NCBI GenBank assembly: GCA_017694135.1
Contig: JADING010000015.1
Location: 1-10,567 of the forward strand
DNA: 10,567 bases
Source of the DNA: Candidatus Scatoplasma merdavium
GTDB lineage: Bacteria; Bacillota_I; Bacilli_A; RFN20; CAG-288
Direction of reading: 5' to 3'
Position 1 is the first letter of the stretch. Every line of letters starts with the position of its first letter. The position numbers were made by a program, and so were the translations under genes. The notes beneath the pieces were generated by a model. It had not been told where the DNA came from. It searched no databases and worked only from the letters and a program-made list of their open reading frames with translations. This document shows positions 1-7,142 of the stretch, piece by piece.

Positions 1-1086
1 AAATACGCCTGGATGAAACCATCGATGTTTCCATCCATAACCGAAGCGACGTTTTTCTCTTCGTAATCAGAACGGTGATCTTTAACTAGAGTGTAAGGAC
101 AAAAAACGTAAGAACGAATCTGTGAACCCCACTCGATGTTCTTTTTATCACCGTTTATCTTTCTTAATTTTTCTTGCCTTTCCTGTTCATAAAGCTGGAA
201 GAGGCGCGAACGAAGTAGATTCATCGCAATTTCTCTGTTTTGAATCTGCGAACGTTCCACTTCAGAATAAACGGCAATGCCAGTCGGAATGTGAGTGATT
301 CTAACCGCCGACTCCGTCTTATTGACATTTTGACCTCCAGCTCCTTGCGAGCGGAAAGTATCGATTCTCAAATCCTTATCTTCTATTTTTAAATCAATAT
401 CATTGTTAAATTCTGGCATGACATTAACCGAGGCGAAAGAAGTGTGGCGCGAACCCCCTGCATCAAAAGGCGAAATGCGCACTAAGCGATGAACTCCTCT
501 TTCTGATTTAAGCAAACCGAAAGCATTCTTGCCTTTGATAATGATAGTAGCGGAAGAAATTCCCGCTTCTTCCCCCTCTAAATAAGAAACAACTTCAACT
601 TTAAAGCGGTGTTTTTCCGCATATCTAACATACATTCTAAAAAGCATCTGCGCCCAGTCGTGAGCCTCAGTTCCGCCCGCTCCTGGATGAAACTCCAAAA
701 TAGCGTTGTGAGAATCGTATTCGCCGTTTAAATAAAGTTCAGTCTCAAACTCCGATAAAGAAGACACCAAAGACTTAATTGAGCTTTCAACTTCAGAATG
801 CAGTTCAGTATCATCTTCAATTTTAAGTAACTCCAAAGCGGCTTTCACATCTAAAAGAGACGCCTCGAGCTTTTTAAACGAATTGAGCAAGTCTTCTAAA
901 GAAGCTAATTTACTGTTGATTTTTGTCGCTTGTACCCTGTCATTCCAAAAGTCGGAAGCTTGGGTTTTCAAAGATAACTCTTCAATTTGTTTAGACAAGT
1001 TATCCTCGTCAAAGTGACCCCCTTAAAGCTTCGAGTTGAGCTTCCAAGCGAGAAAACTCGCTGTTAAGTTCATAGAGCTCTTTCAT
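1..1086 (-). CDS. prfB: peptide chain release factor 2 (RF2), 3' end cut by window edge
   Basis: RF2 recognises UAA and UGA stop codons in the ribosomal A site and triggers peptidyl-tRNA hydrolysis. The reading frame opens with ATG at 1086, hits an in-frame TGA as codon 26, and continues in the +1 frame (D-E-D-N-L-S-K...) down to base 1. After the shift the stop-recognition tripeptide S-P-F falls at about residues 205-207 and the catalytic G-G-Q at 250-252, the same numbering as E. coli RF2. The last residues visible are ...DGFIQAY, so only about 4-8 C-terminal residues are missing. The start is translationally coupled: the secA stop and prfB start share one base (TAATG), and there is no clear separate ribosome binding site. 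The secA-prfB order is standard in Bacillota. Identity is essentially certain; the only oddity is the frameshift, which is normal for the family. Confidence 0.97.
1008..1023 (-). promoter_or_regulatory. prfB: prfB programmed +1 ribosomal frameshift site
   Basis: Read on the minus strand, the codons are AGG GGG TCA CTT TGA C. This is the canonical RF2 autoregulatory cassette: an internal Shine-Dalgarno-like AGGGGG, a 3-nt spacer, the slippery CTT codon and a UGA followed by C (weak termination context). The TGA is at 1011-1009 and is codon 26. When RF2 is scarce, the ribosome slips from CTT to TTT and reads GAC, giving full-length RF2; when RF2 is abundant it terminates after 25 residues. Without the shift the two halves of prfB would be in different frames. 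Confidence 0.96.
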
Positions 1087-3569
1087 TATTTGTTCTCGTT
1101 GCTTTCTTCCCCAGGTTTAGGGACAAATTGAGTCTTAGGACTATTTTGAGAAGGCGCAGGAGCAGAAGCCTGAGCCTTGTTATCTACTTGTTGAGGTGCA
1201 CTAGCAGTTTGCTGCTGTGGAGCGTTGAGTCTCACTTGAACTCTAAACAGAGCCGAGACAATATCCGCCGCAATTTGATTCAACATCTTTTGGAACATCT
1301 GGTAACCTTCGTTAGTGTAAGACTGCAAAGGATCGGTGTTTGCGTAAGAGCGGAGGAAAATCGCTTCTCTAAGTTTGCTCATAGCATCGATGTGTTGAGT
1401 CCAGTTTCGATCAGTCATCTGCAAACATACGGTCTTTTCAACGTAATTGGCCATATCTTCGCTCCATTCAGCACGGCGCTTAGCGTAATCGTGATTCAAA
1501 AGGGCTAACAAATAATCTTCGACATCTTCACCGGGTAAGCCATCGACATTTTCAGCTTTTAAACGGTCTTGTTTGATATAACGCGGAACCAAGTACTTAA
1601 CCAAGGCCTCTCCATCGACCACTTCTTCCCCATCCGATAAAACGGTGTATTCTTTAACCGATTCGTGAATGAACTGCTCAAAGTAATTAGGTATTTCATC
1701 TTTGATAGTTTCCGAAAAAAGAAGCTTATCGCGCTTAGCGTACATAATCTGTCTCTGCTTTGATAAAACATCATCGTAATCGAGCAAAGACTTACGGGTA
1801 TCGAAGTTCTGACCTTCAATCTTCTTTTGCGCGTTAGTAATCATATTAGTCATAGACTTAGATTCAATATAATCATCTCCAACCGCCTTATCAAAAGTCT
1901 TAAAAAGCATCGGCGAAGCGAAGCGGCGCATAAGTTCATCTTCAATAGAAACAAAGAAGCGAGAGAAACCAGGATCACCCTGACGTCCAGAACGTCCGCG
2001 GAGCTGGTTATCGATACGGCGAGCTTCGTGTCTTTCTGTACCTAAAACTGCCAAGCCGCCTAATTCAGCAACGCCTTTAGCCAACTTAATATCAGTACCA
2101 CGACCAGCCATATCAGTAGCGATAGTGATAGCGCCTTTCTCACCGGCTTTAGCGATAATAGCCGCTTCTCTTTCGTGATTCTTAGCATTTAAAACTTCAT
2201 GGGTAAGTTTAGCATCGGTCAAAAGCTTATCGACAATTTCAGACTTTTCAACTGAAGGAGTACCAATCAAAATCGGCTGTCCTTTCTCGTGGCGAGCTTT
2301 AACTTCTTCTACCAAAGCCTTGTACTTAGACTTTTCAGTAGCGAAAACCCAATCCGGAGCATCGATACGCTGAATCGGTCTGTTTGTCGGAATAACGACA
2401 ACACGCATATTGTAAATCTTGCGGAATTCTTCCTCTTCAGTCTTAGCGGTACCAGTCATACCAGCAAGCTTATCATACAAACGGAAGAAATTCTGATAGG
2501 TGATAGTAGCCATAGTGACCGTTTCAGGCTTGATCTTAACGTGCTCTTTAGCTTGGATAGCCTGTTGGAGACCATCGGAATATTCTCTTCCTGGCAAAAC
2601 GCGACCAGTGAAAGAGTCAATCAAGAGAATCTCGTCGTTAGAAACCATATACTCAACGTCTTTTCTCATGATGTAATTAGCTTTCAAAGCCTGGTGAATA
2701 CGGTGGACTAAATCAGCGTACTCAGGAGCGTAAAGGTTAGTAACGCCGAAAGAACGCTGGACTTTATCAACACCTGAATCAGTCAAAGTAGCGGTCTTCT
2801 TCTTAATATCGATAGTAAAATCACGTTCCTTGCGGAGAGACTTAACCAACCTATCCGCTGTCATATAAGAGTTAGCGGTAATACCAGAACCACCGGAAAT
2901 AATTAACGGTGTACGAGATTCATCAATCAAAATAGAGTCAGCTTCATCGACAATAGCGTAGTTGAGTCCACGAAGAACCCTTCTATCGATAGTCGTAGCC
3001 ATATTGTCTCTCAAATAATCGAAACCCAATTCAGAATTAGTCGTGTAAGTAATATCGCAAGCGTAAGCTTCTTTCTTAGCTTTAACATCCTTTTCACGAA
3101 GGTTAATACCGACAGACAAACCGAGGTAATTGTAAATCTGGCCCATCCACTCAGCATCACGAGAAGCTAAATATTCGTTGACAGTAACTACGTGAACACC
3201 CTTGCCAAACAAAGCGTTTAAATAAACAGCCATCGTCGCTGTTAAAGTTTTACCTTCACCGGTTTTCATTTCGGCAACGTCACCTTCATTTAAAACAGTT
3301 GCGCCAAAAACCTGAACAGGATACGGGTACTGGCCGATAACACGGCGGGCAGCTTCACGAGAAACCGCAAAAGCTTCAGGGAGCAAATCATCCGCTTCAA
3401 CATCGGGATTCGAAGCAATAATCTGTTTAAATTTAGCTGTTTTAGCCTTGAGCTCATCATCAGAAATTTTGCTCATTTCATCTTCGTAATCAAAAACGCG
3501 GCGTGCTTTGCGTTGAATAGTGTTAAAAGCGCGCTGATCTATACGGAATATTTTTTCTAAAAGTCCCAT
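1086..3569 (-). CDS. secA: protein translocase subunit SecA
   Basis: SecA is the ATPase motor that drives preproteins through SecYEG at the cytoplasmic membrane. The 827-residue product shows Walker A MKTGEGKT at 101-108, the DEAD box VDEAD at 207-211, the TDMAGRGTDIKL segment at 485-496 and the arginine-finger motif QLRGRSGRQGDPG at 522-534, so both nucleotide-binding folds are intact. The helical scaffold/wing region follows, up to about residue 780. The last ~45 residues are a Q/A/S/P-rich tail ending in PGEESNENK, and the C-x-C-(8)-C-C/H zinc-binding element found at the end of many SecAs is absent. ATG at 3569 is supported by AGGGGA 8 nt upstream. It is probably cotranscribed with prfB. 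Two lipoproteins encoded across the divergent region are likely clients of this pathway (inference). Confidence 0.98.
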   Translation of the reverse strand: MGLLEKIFRIDQRAFNTIQRKARRVFDYEDEMSKISDDELKAKTAKFKQIIASNPDVEADDLLPEAFAVSREAARRVIGQYPYPVQVFGATVLNEGDVAEMKTGEGKTLTATMAVYLNALFGKGVHVVTVNEYLASRDAEWMGQIYNYLGLSVGINLREKDVKAKKEAYACDITYTTNSELGFDYLRDNMATTIDRRVLRGLNYAIVDEADSILIDESRTPLIISGGSGITANSYMTADRLVKSLRKERDFTIDIKKKTATLTDSGVDKVQRSFGVTNLYAPEYADLVHRIHQALKANYIMRKDVEYMVSNDEILLIDSFTGRVLPGREYSDGLQQAIQAKEHVKIKPETVTMATITYQNFFRLYDKLAGMTGTAKTEEEEFRKIYNMRVVVIPTNRPIQRIDAPDWVFATEKSKYKALVEEVKARHEKGQPILIGTPSVEKSEIVDKLLTDAKLTHEVLNAKNHEREAAIIAKAGEKGAITIATDMAGRGTDIKLAKGVAELGGLAVLGTERHEARRIDNQLRGRSGRQGDPGFSRFFVSIEDELMRRFASPMLFKTFDKAVGDDYIESKSMTNMITNAQKKIEGQNFDTRKSLLDYDDVLSKQRQIMYAKRDKLLFSETIKDEIPNYFEQFIHESVKEYTVLSDGEEVVDGEALVKYLVPRYIKQDRLKAENVDGLPGEDVEDYLLALLNHDYAKRRAEWSEDMANYVEKTVCLQMTDRNWTQHIDAMSKLREAIFLRSYANTDPLQSYTNEGYQMFQKMLNQIAADIVSALFRVQVRLNAPQQQTASAPQQVDNKAQASAPAPSQNSPKTQFVPKPGEESNENK

Positions 3570-3577
3570 TAATACAG

Positions 3578-3583
3578 TCCCCT
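3578..3583 (-). promoter_or_regulatory. secA ribosome binding site
   Basis: AGGGGA on the minus strand lies 8 nt before the secA ATG at 3569. This spacing and match to the 3' end of 16S rRNA fix the secA start. Confidence 0.75.
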
Positions 3584-3601
3584 ATCTCAAATGTGTAAAC
3601 A

Positions 3602-3620
3602 AACAAAAAGCTGTTTTGTT
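3602..3620. repeat. 7-bp inverted repeat in the secA leader
   Basis: AACAAAA (3602-3608) and TTTTGTT (3614-3620) are perfect complements around a 5-nt loop. It lies in the predicted secA leader just upstream of the ribosome binding site. The stem has one G-C pair only, so it is weak; a protein-binding site or no function at all are both possible. Confidence 0.35.
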
Positions 3621-3629
3621 CCGTTTGTA

Positions 3630-3658
3630 ATTTTAACAACTTAGACCTCTCTATTCAA
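3630..3658 (-). promoter_or_regulatory. candidate sigma-A promoter for secA-prfB
   Basis: On the minus strand TTGAAT (3658-3653) is followed after exactly 17 bp by TAAAAT (3635-3630). Matches to the TTGACA/TATAAT consensus are 4/6 and 5/6. Transcription would begin near 3623, giving a leader of roughly 54 nt before the secA ATG. It is the best-spaced promoter-like pair I found in the intergenic region, but in AT-rich DNA such pairs also arise by chance. Confidence 0.5.
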
Positions 3659-3673
3659 TATATATAAATAGAG
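3649..3673. repeat. 7-bp inverted repeat overlapping the secA -35 region
   Basis: CTCTATT (3649-3655) and AATAGAG (3667-3673) are perfect complements separated by 11 bp of AT-rich sequence. The left arm overlaps the candidate -35 hexamer for secA (3653-3658), which is where an operator would sit. No regulator can be named. Confidence 0.35.
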
Positions 3674-3694
3674 CGGACTTTTTATAAAACCAAG

Positions 3695-3711
3695 ATAAAA
3701 TGAAATTTTAT
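3695..3711. repeat. palindrome ATAAAAT-3-ATTTTAT in the divergent intergenic region
   Basis: ATAAAAT (3695-3701) and ATTTTAT (3705-3711) form a perfect 7+3+7 inverted repeat between the divergent secA and patatin operons. It could be an operator serving either direction, but it is all A/T in its arms, so chance is a real alternative. Confidence 0.3.
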
Positions 3712-3799
3712 GCTGTTAAATACAAGTTAAAAATTAATCTAGCGAATAAAATCGCGCCGATATAAACCACCTATCCTCTCTTGTAGTAAAATTAAAAAG

Positions 3800-4753
3800 A
3801 TGTTTAGAGCATTTCAAAAACCGCGCATCGGTATCGTCCTTAACGGCGGAGGTGCGCGAGGGCCATTTCAAATCGGAGTCTACATCGCTTTAAAGCAACA
3901 CGGCTACATCGATAAGATTAAAGCGATGACCGCTTCTTCTGTCGGGGCTTTTTCCGCAACATTGTTTTTGCTTGAAGACGAGAAAAAAATGATTGACCTT
4001 TGGAAACTCATTGATAACAAGACCGTTAAAGCAAACAAAGACTTTTCTTTTATTAAGAAAGTTTCTTCAGCTTTAACTAAAAAGGCCGGATACTATTCCC
4101 GCGACAAGCTGATAGATTTAATGACTGACAAACTCGACTTAGAGAAGATATATCAGACTAAGTTACCAATCTATTTTTCTTTAGCTAAAAGAGTGATTGA
4201 GGATGAAAAAAACACATCTTACCAAGCGGAATACATCAAGGTTAACAACCTTAAAGAAGATGATATTTTAACCCTGTTAATGGCAACTTCCGCCATACCG
4301 ATGGTCTTTGATCCGGTACCTTACAAAGGAAACACTTACGTCGATCCCATGATGGCGGACAACGAACCTATTAAACCTCTTTTAAACTACGACTTAGACT
4401 ATGTCTTTATTCTCCCTTTAAACAACTCGCATTTAACTAAAACCTATTCTCCCTCCTTACCTTTTGATATCGTTGATTTCACCTGCCCGCAAATGATGGA
4501 ACTCAAGCTGAAAAACATGATTGATTTTGATCCAACTAACCAAGACTCTTACATCTCCTTAGGTTACTTTACTGCCGATACCCTCCTTTCTCTGTTAGAA
4601 AGTAAGGGACTTTTAGCAAACAGATTAAACTTAAAGAAAAGGAAAGAATTAAACATTTATTCGCTGAGCAATTTACATATATCCGACATCCGCTTTGATA
4701 TAATGAATAGCGAAGACATTTTAAAGCTAGCTCAAAAGCAGAAAAGAAAATAA
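3800..4753 (+). CDS. patatin-like phospholipase/acyl hydrolase, variant catalytic motifs
   Basis: Patatin-like proteins are serine acyl hydrolases that use a Ser-Asp dyad. In this 317-aa protein the oxyanion-hole loop GGGARG is at residues 16-21. The nucleophile elbow is A-S-S-V-G at 45-49, with Ser47 as the presumed nucleophile; its first Gly of the usual G-x-S-x-G is Ala. The dyad Asp would be D182 in VDPMMADNEP, where families normally have D-G-(G/A). There is no signal peptide or membrane segment, so it should be cytosolic. ATG at 3800 lies only 15 codons before the oxyanion loop, so the true start cannot be far downstream. No Shine-Dalgarno is visible; TAAAAT at 3787-3792 could place a transcription start almost at the ATG. 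It leads a seven-gene run, with the next gene 2 bp away. Activity and substrate are unproven. Confidence 0.85.
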   Translation: MFRAFQKPRIGIVLNGGGARGPFQIGVYIALKQHGYIDKIKAMTASSVGAFSATLFLLEDEKKMIDLWKLIDNKTVKANKDFSFIKKVSSALTKKAGYYSRDKLIDLMTDKLDLEKIYQTKLPIYFSLAKRVIEDEKNTSYQAEYIKVNNLKEDDILTLLMATSAIPMVFDPVPYKGNTYVDPMMADNEPIKPLLNYDLDYVFILPLNNSHLTKTYSPSLPFDIVDFTCPQMMELKLKNMIDFDPTNQDSYISLGYFTADTLLSLLESKGLLANRLNLKKRKELNIYSLSNLHISDIRFDIMNSEDILKLAQKQKRK

Positions 4754-4755
4754 CT

Positions 4756-5289
4756 ATGAATGAAAAACTAGAATTAATCAAAGAGATTTCCTCTTCTTCC
4801 AACCCGTATTACGGAGGATCGGTGGCTTACTTGCAAGCTGGAATCAATTTAGCCTTGCTAAGCAAGCTCTCTTCTATTAAATGCAAATCAAAAAAGGAAA
4901 CTAACAAGGCCTTGTATTCAACTTTAAAAACTATCTCAGATTCCCTTTTAGATGAATCGATGTTTTTAGTCGAAGAAGACGGCAACGACTTTGCGAAGCT
5001 CAAAGAGCTTCAGCAAGGTGAAGAAAAAGATGCGTTTTTAATGAAAATCTTAGATAGAAATCTCGCTTATATTATAAATTTGAACAATTTAGATCACTAT
5101 TTAATCCAGGCTATTTCATCTTTGAAAGGATCGATAGTTAACGATTACATCATGATTAAAAATTCTATCATCGCCTGCAAAGAAAACTTGCTTAGCATCT
5201 ACAATTACGAAGCTAATATGCTTTCTAATATCGAAAAAAGACAGGAGAGATTGACACTCACTCTCTCAGCGATTGAAAACAGCAATTGA
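4756..5289 (+). CDS. divergent cyclodeaminase/cyclohydrolase (FTCD_C-like) fold protein
   Basis: The 177-aa product resembles the FTCD_C family (formiminotetrahydrofolate cyclodeaminase / FchA methenyl-THF cyclohydrolase), all-helical folate enzymes. The hallmark P-x-P-G-G-G-S-V-A-A loop appears as NPYYGGSVAY at residues 16-25. It is followed by a small-residue helix, by a V-E-E-D-G-N-D-F segment at 72-79 where the family has (D/E)DxxAF, and by S-I-V-N-D at 126-130 with a helix containing ACKENL, like the family's late AaxxgaxxNV segment. The first two glycines of the loop are lost (Tyr-Tyr), so it may be inactive or serve another purpose. No signal or membrane segment is evident. The start is 2 bp after the patatin stop, with no strong ribosome binding site, suggesting coupling. 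It ends in TGA. The assignment rests on motif recall and should be treated as tentative. Confidence 0.6.
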   Translation: MNEKLELIKEISSSSNPYYGGSVAYLQAGINLALLSKLSSIKCKSKKETNKALYSTLKTISDSLLDESMFLVEEDGNDFAKLKELQQGEEKDAFLMKILDRNLAYIINLNNLDHYLIQAISSLKGSIVNDYIMIKNSIIACKENLLSIYNYEANMLSNIEKRQERLTLTLSAIENSN

Positions 5290-5302
5290 AAGGAGAAATA
5301 CT

Positions 5303-5653
5303 ATGAAAAACTATCCTGAATGGAGCGAAAGAAAGCAGCTTATCGATTTGAGAAATAAGTTCTGCGCCCTTTATCAAAACGAAGATGGGACAAAGTTTTA
5401 TATCGAACCAGTTTACTACGAGGGTTTAATGTATTTTAAAAGGTTTAAACCTGAAAGATTCCACGAGATATTAGAAGAGATGGACCGCCAAGTTAAAATC
5501 AACAAACTGGTGGTTTTCTGCGGAGATGAAGATGAACCTATCACCTTTGTTGACGAAAGAGTAAGATGCGCTTTTTTAACTATCCGCGATATTACAGAAA
5601 GGATAAATCTCATTGATGAAGCAAAGAATTTCCAAGGCGATTACACCGACTAA
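5303..5653 (+). CDS. conserved-looking 116-aa protein of unknown function
   Basis: I do not recognise this protein. ATG at 5303 is preferred because AAAGGAG (5289-5295) sits 7 nt upstream, the clearest ribosome binding site in the operon; an in-frame ATG at 5273 would overlap the previous gene and lacks such support. The product is soluble, with no signal peptide or transmembrane segment. It is rich in charged and aromatic residues (NYPEWSERK, KFYIEPVYYEGLMYFKRF), and alternates predicted strands with an amphipathic helix around PERFHEILEEMD; its C-terminus is acidic (NFQGDYTD). Its 3' end overlaps the start of the first metalloprotease lipoprotein gene by 38 bp, which implies translational coupling. 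The context gives no function. Confidence 0.8.
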   Translation: MKNYPEWSERKQLIDLRNKFCALYQNEDGTKFYIEPVYYEGLMYFKRFKPERFHEILEEMDRQVKINKLVVFCGDEDEPITFVDERVRCAFLTIRDITERINLIDEAKNFQGDYTD

Positions 5654-7124
5654 AAAAATAAAGAGACTTTCTTTAGTCTTTTTATCACCTATCCTTTTAG
5701 TTTCTTGCGATAATTCAGCTTCTCAATCATCCGGTTTCAACCAATACAATCCTAATATCGATATAAAAAACGAGACTAACCCTTACCGTGGAGGAAGAGA
5801 TTATTTCACTGAAATTTCGCGAACCACAAATTACGCTTCCCCATCTACTGGAAACGTAAAAGCTCTGGTAGTTCCCGTAGCTTTTGACGGTTACGATTAC
5901 ATTAAGTATTACTTCAGCAGCTCTGTTGACACTATCGATGACAACTTCTTTGTCAATCGCTTAGAAGAAGCCTTTTTCGGCGAAGGAAAATCCTATGAAT
6001 CCGTATCTTCTTTCTATTACAAATCTTCTTATGGAAAACTAAATATCACCGGTGATGTAAGCGACATTTTCCACACCAGCTTAAGCGTACAAGAAGTTTC
6101 TAGTTTAGGAGTTCCCGCTTCGAATCAAATAGCGGAAGAATTCTTAGAAACCACGAATATAAATTTAGATGAATACGATTCTGACAAGGACGGGAAAGTC
6201 GATTTGATGTGGTTTGTATATCTCTATCCATACGATTACAATGGCGTTTCTGATGTTTTTTGGGCCTATACCACTTGGCTTAATGATCCTTCATTGAAGA
6301 TTTCTAATTACTCGTGGGCTTCGTTTGATTTTTTAACTTACTACGTCGACGATATGGCGGATTCAACCGATACTTACATCCACGAAACAGGCCATCAATT
6401 CGGCTTAGATGACTATTACGATTACGATGGACTCCGCGCTCCTTTAGGCGGTTGCGATATGATGGATACAAACACCTTAGATCACAACGCCTTTAGTAAA
6501 TACTGCTTAGGATGGACAGATCCAATCGTAGGAGAAGTTGGAAAAACTTACACTCTTAAGCCATTCCAAGAAAATGGAGATAGCCTCATTTTAGCAAGCA
6601 ATTTTAACGGCTCATGCTACGATGAATACTTCATTCTTGAATATTACACTCCGACCGGTTTGAACTATTACAACACCCATCAAGATGTCAGTGTGTTCAA
6701 AGAAGGATTTAATATAAACGGACTTAAAATACTTCACGTTGATTCTCGAATTGGGCGCGTTAGCTTCGATGATAAATACATCTATTGGGACGGACACACT
6801 TACGATGTTCCCCCTGTAACTTCATCAACTTCTTATTACACTATTAACTCAAACACACCATCTTCCTGCTTTGTCAATGAAGACTGGGCGCTAGTTAGTC
6901 TCGTCGAAGCCGATAACGAAGATACGCTAATGAAGATGGCTACAGAAACTATGATGTTCACACCCCGCGCTGAAAATTCGGATTTATTTACTCCTAACAC
7001 TTTAAAATTCGGCTCTCAAGTGTATAATAACTACGTGGCAAACGAGGGATGGAAAATACCGTGTGAAGTAGAAATCACTTCGATGAACGAAGATGGTATT
7101 ACTATTACGCTTAATTCCCTTTAG
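5616..7124 (+). CDS. M6-type zinc metalloprotease lipoprotein (copy 1)
   Basis: Predicted secreted, lipid-anchored zinc protease of the immune inhibitor A (M6) type. The N-terminus has basic residues (KKIKR), a hydrophobic core and the lipobox L-V-S-C with the acylated Cys at residue 31. The zinc site is HETGHQFGLDD at about 256-266, the H-E-x-x-H-x-x-G-x-x-D pattern, followed by a Met-containing GGCDMMD turn near 278-284. A calcium-loop-like DSDKDGKVD precedes it at about 188-196, as is common in M6 proteins. ATG at 5616 is chosen; TTG at 5613 is a possible alternative. AAAGGA (5598-5603) lies 12 nt before the ATG, within the preceding gene. At 502 residues it is shorter than the roughly 700-800-residue secreted InhA proteases and has no extra C-terminal domain that I can see. 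The substrate is unknown. Confidence 0.88.
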   Translation: MKQRISKAITPTKKIKRLSLVFLSPILLVSCDNSASQSSGFNQYNPNIDIKNETNPYRGGRDYFTEISRTTNYASPSTGNVKALVVPVAFDGYDYIKYYFSSSVDTIDDNFFVNRLEEAFFGEGKSYESVSSFYYKSSYGKLNITGDVSDIFHTSLSVQEVSSLGVPASNQIAEEFLETTNINLDEYDSDKDGKVDLMWFVYLYPYDYNGVSDVFWAYTTWLNDPSLKISNYSWASFDFLTYYVDDMADSTDTYIHETGHQFGLDDYYDYDGLRAPLGGCDMMDTNTLDHNAFSKYCLGWTDPIVGEVGKTYTLKPFQENGDSLILASNFNGSCYDEYFILEYYTPTGLNYYNTHQDVSVFKEGFNINGLKILHVDSRIGRVSFDDKYIYWDGHTYDVPPVTSSTSYYTINSNTPSSCFVNEDWALVSLVEADNEDTLMKMATETMMFTPRAENSDLFTPNTLKFGSQVYNNYVANEGWKIPCEVEITSMNEDGITITLNSL

Positions 7125-7142
7125 CCCTAGGATAAAAACAGT

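Noticed and set aside
1128..1508. Plus-strand open frame of 126 codons opposite secA
   Set aside because: It lies wholly antisense to an intact secA, has no Shine-Dalgarno and its translation looks like a shadow (Ser/Arg/Leu-rich).
2289..2711. Plus-strand open frame of 140 codons opposite secA
   Set aside because: Fully inside secA on the other strand, no initiation signal and no recognisable motif.
3760..3770. TATAAA at 3761-3766 as the -10 of the patatin operon
   Set aside because: No -35-like hexamer lies 15-19 bp upstream, so I could not support a promoter call.
5613..5615. TTG as the start of the first metalloprotease
   Set aside because: The very next codon is ATG and both give the same signal peptide; ATG is the simpler choice, although spacing to AAAGGA is slightly better for TTG.
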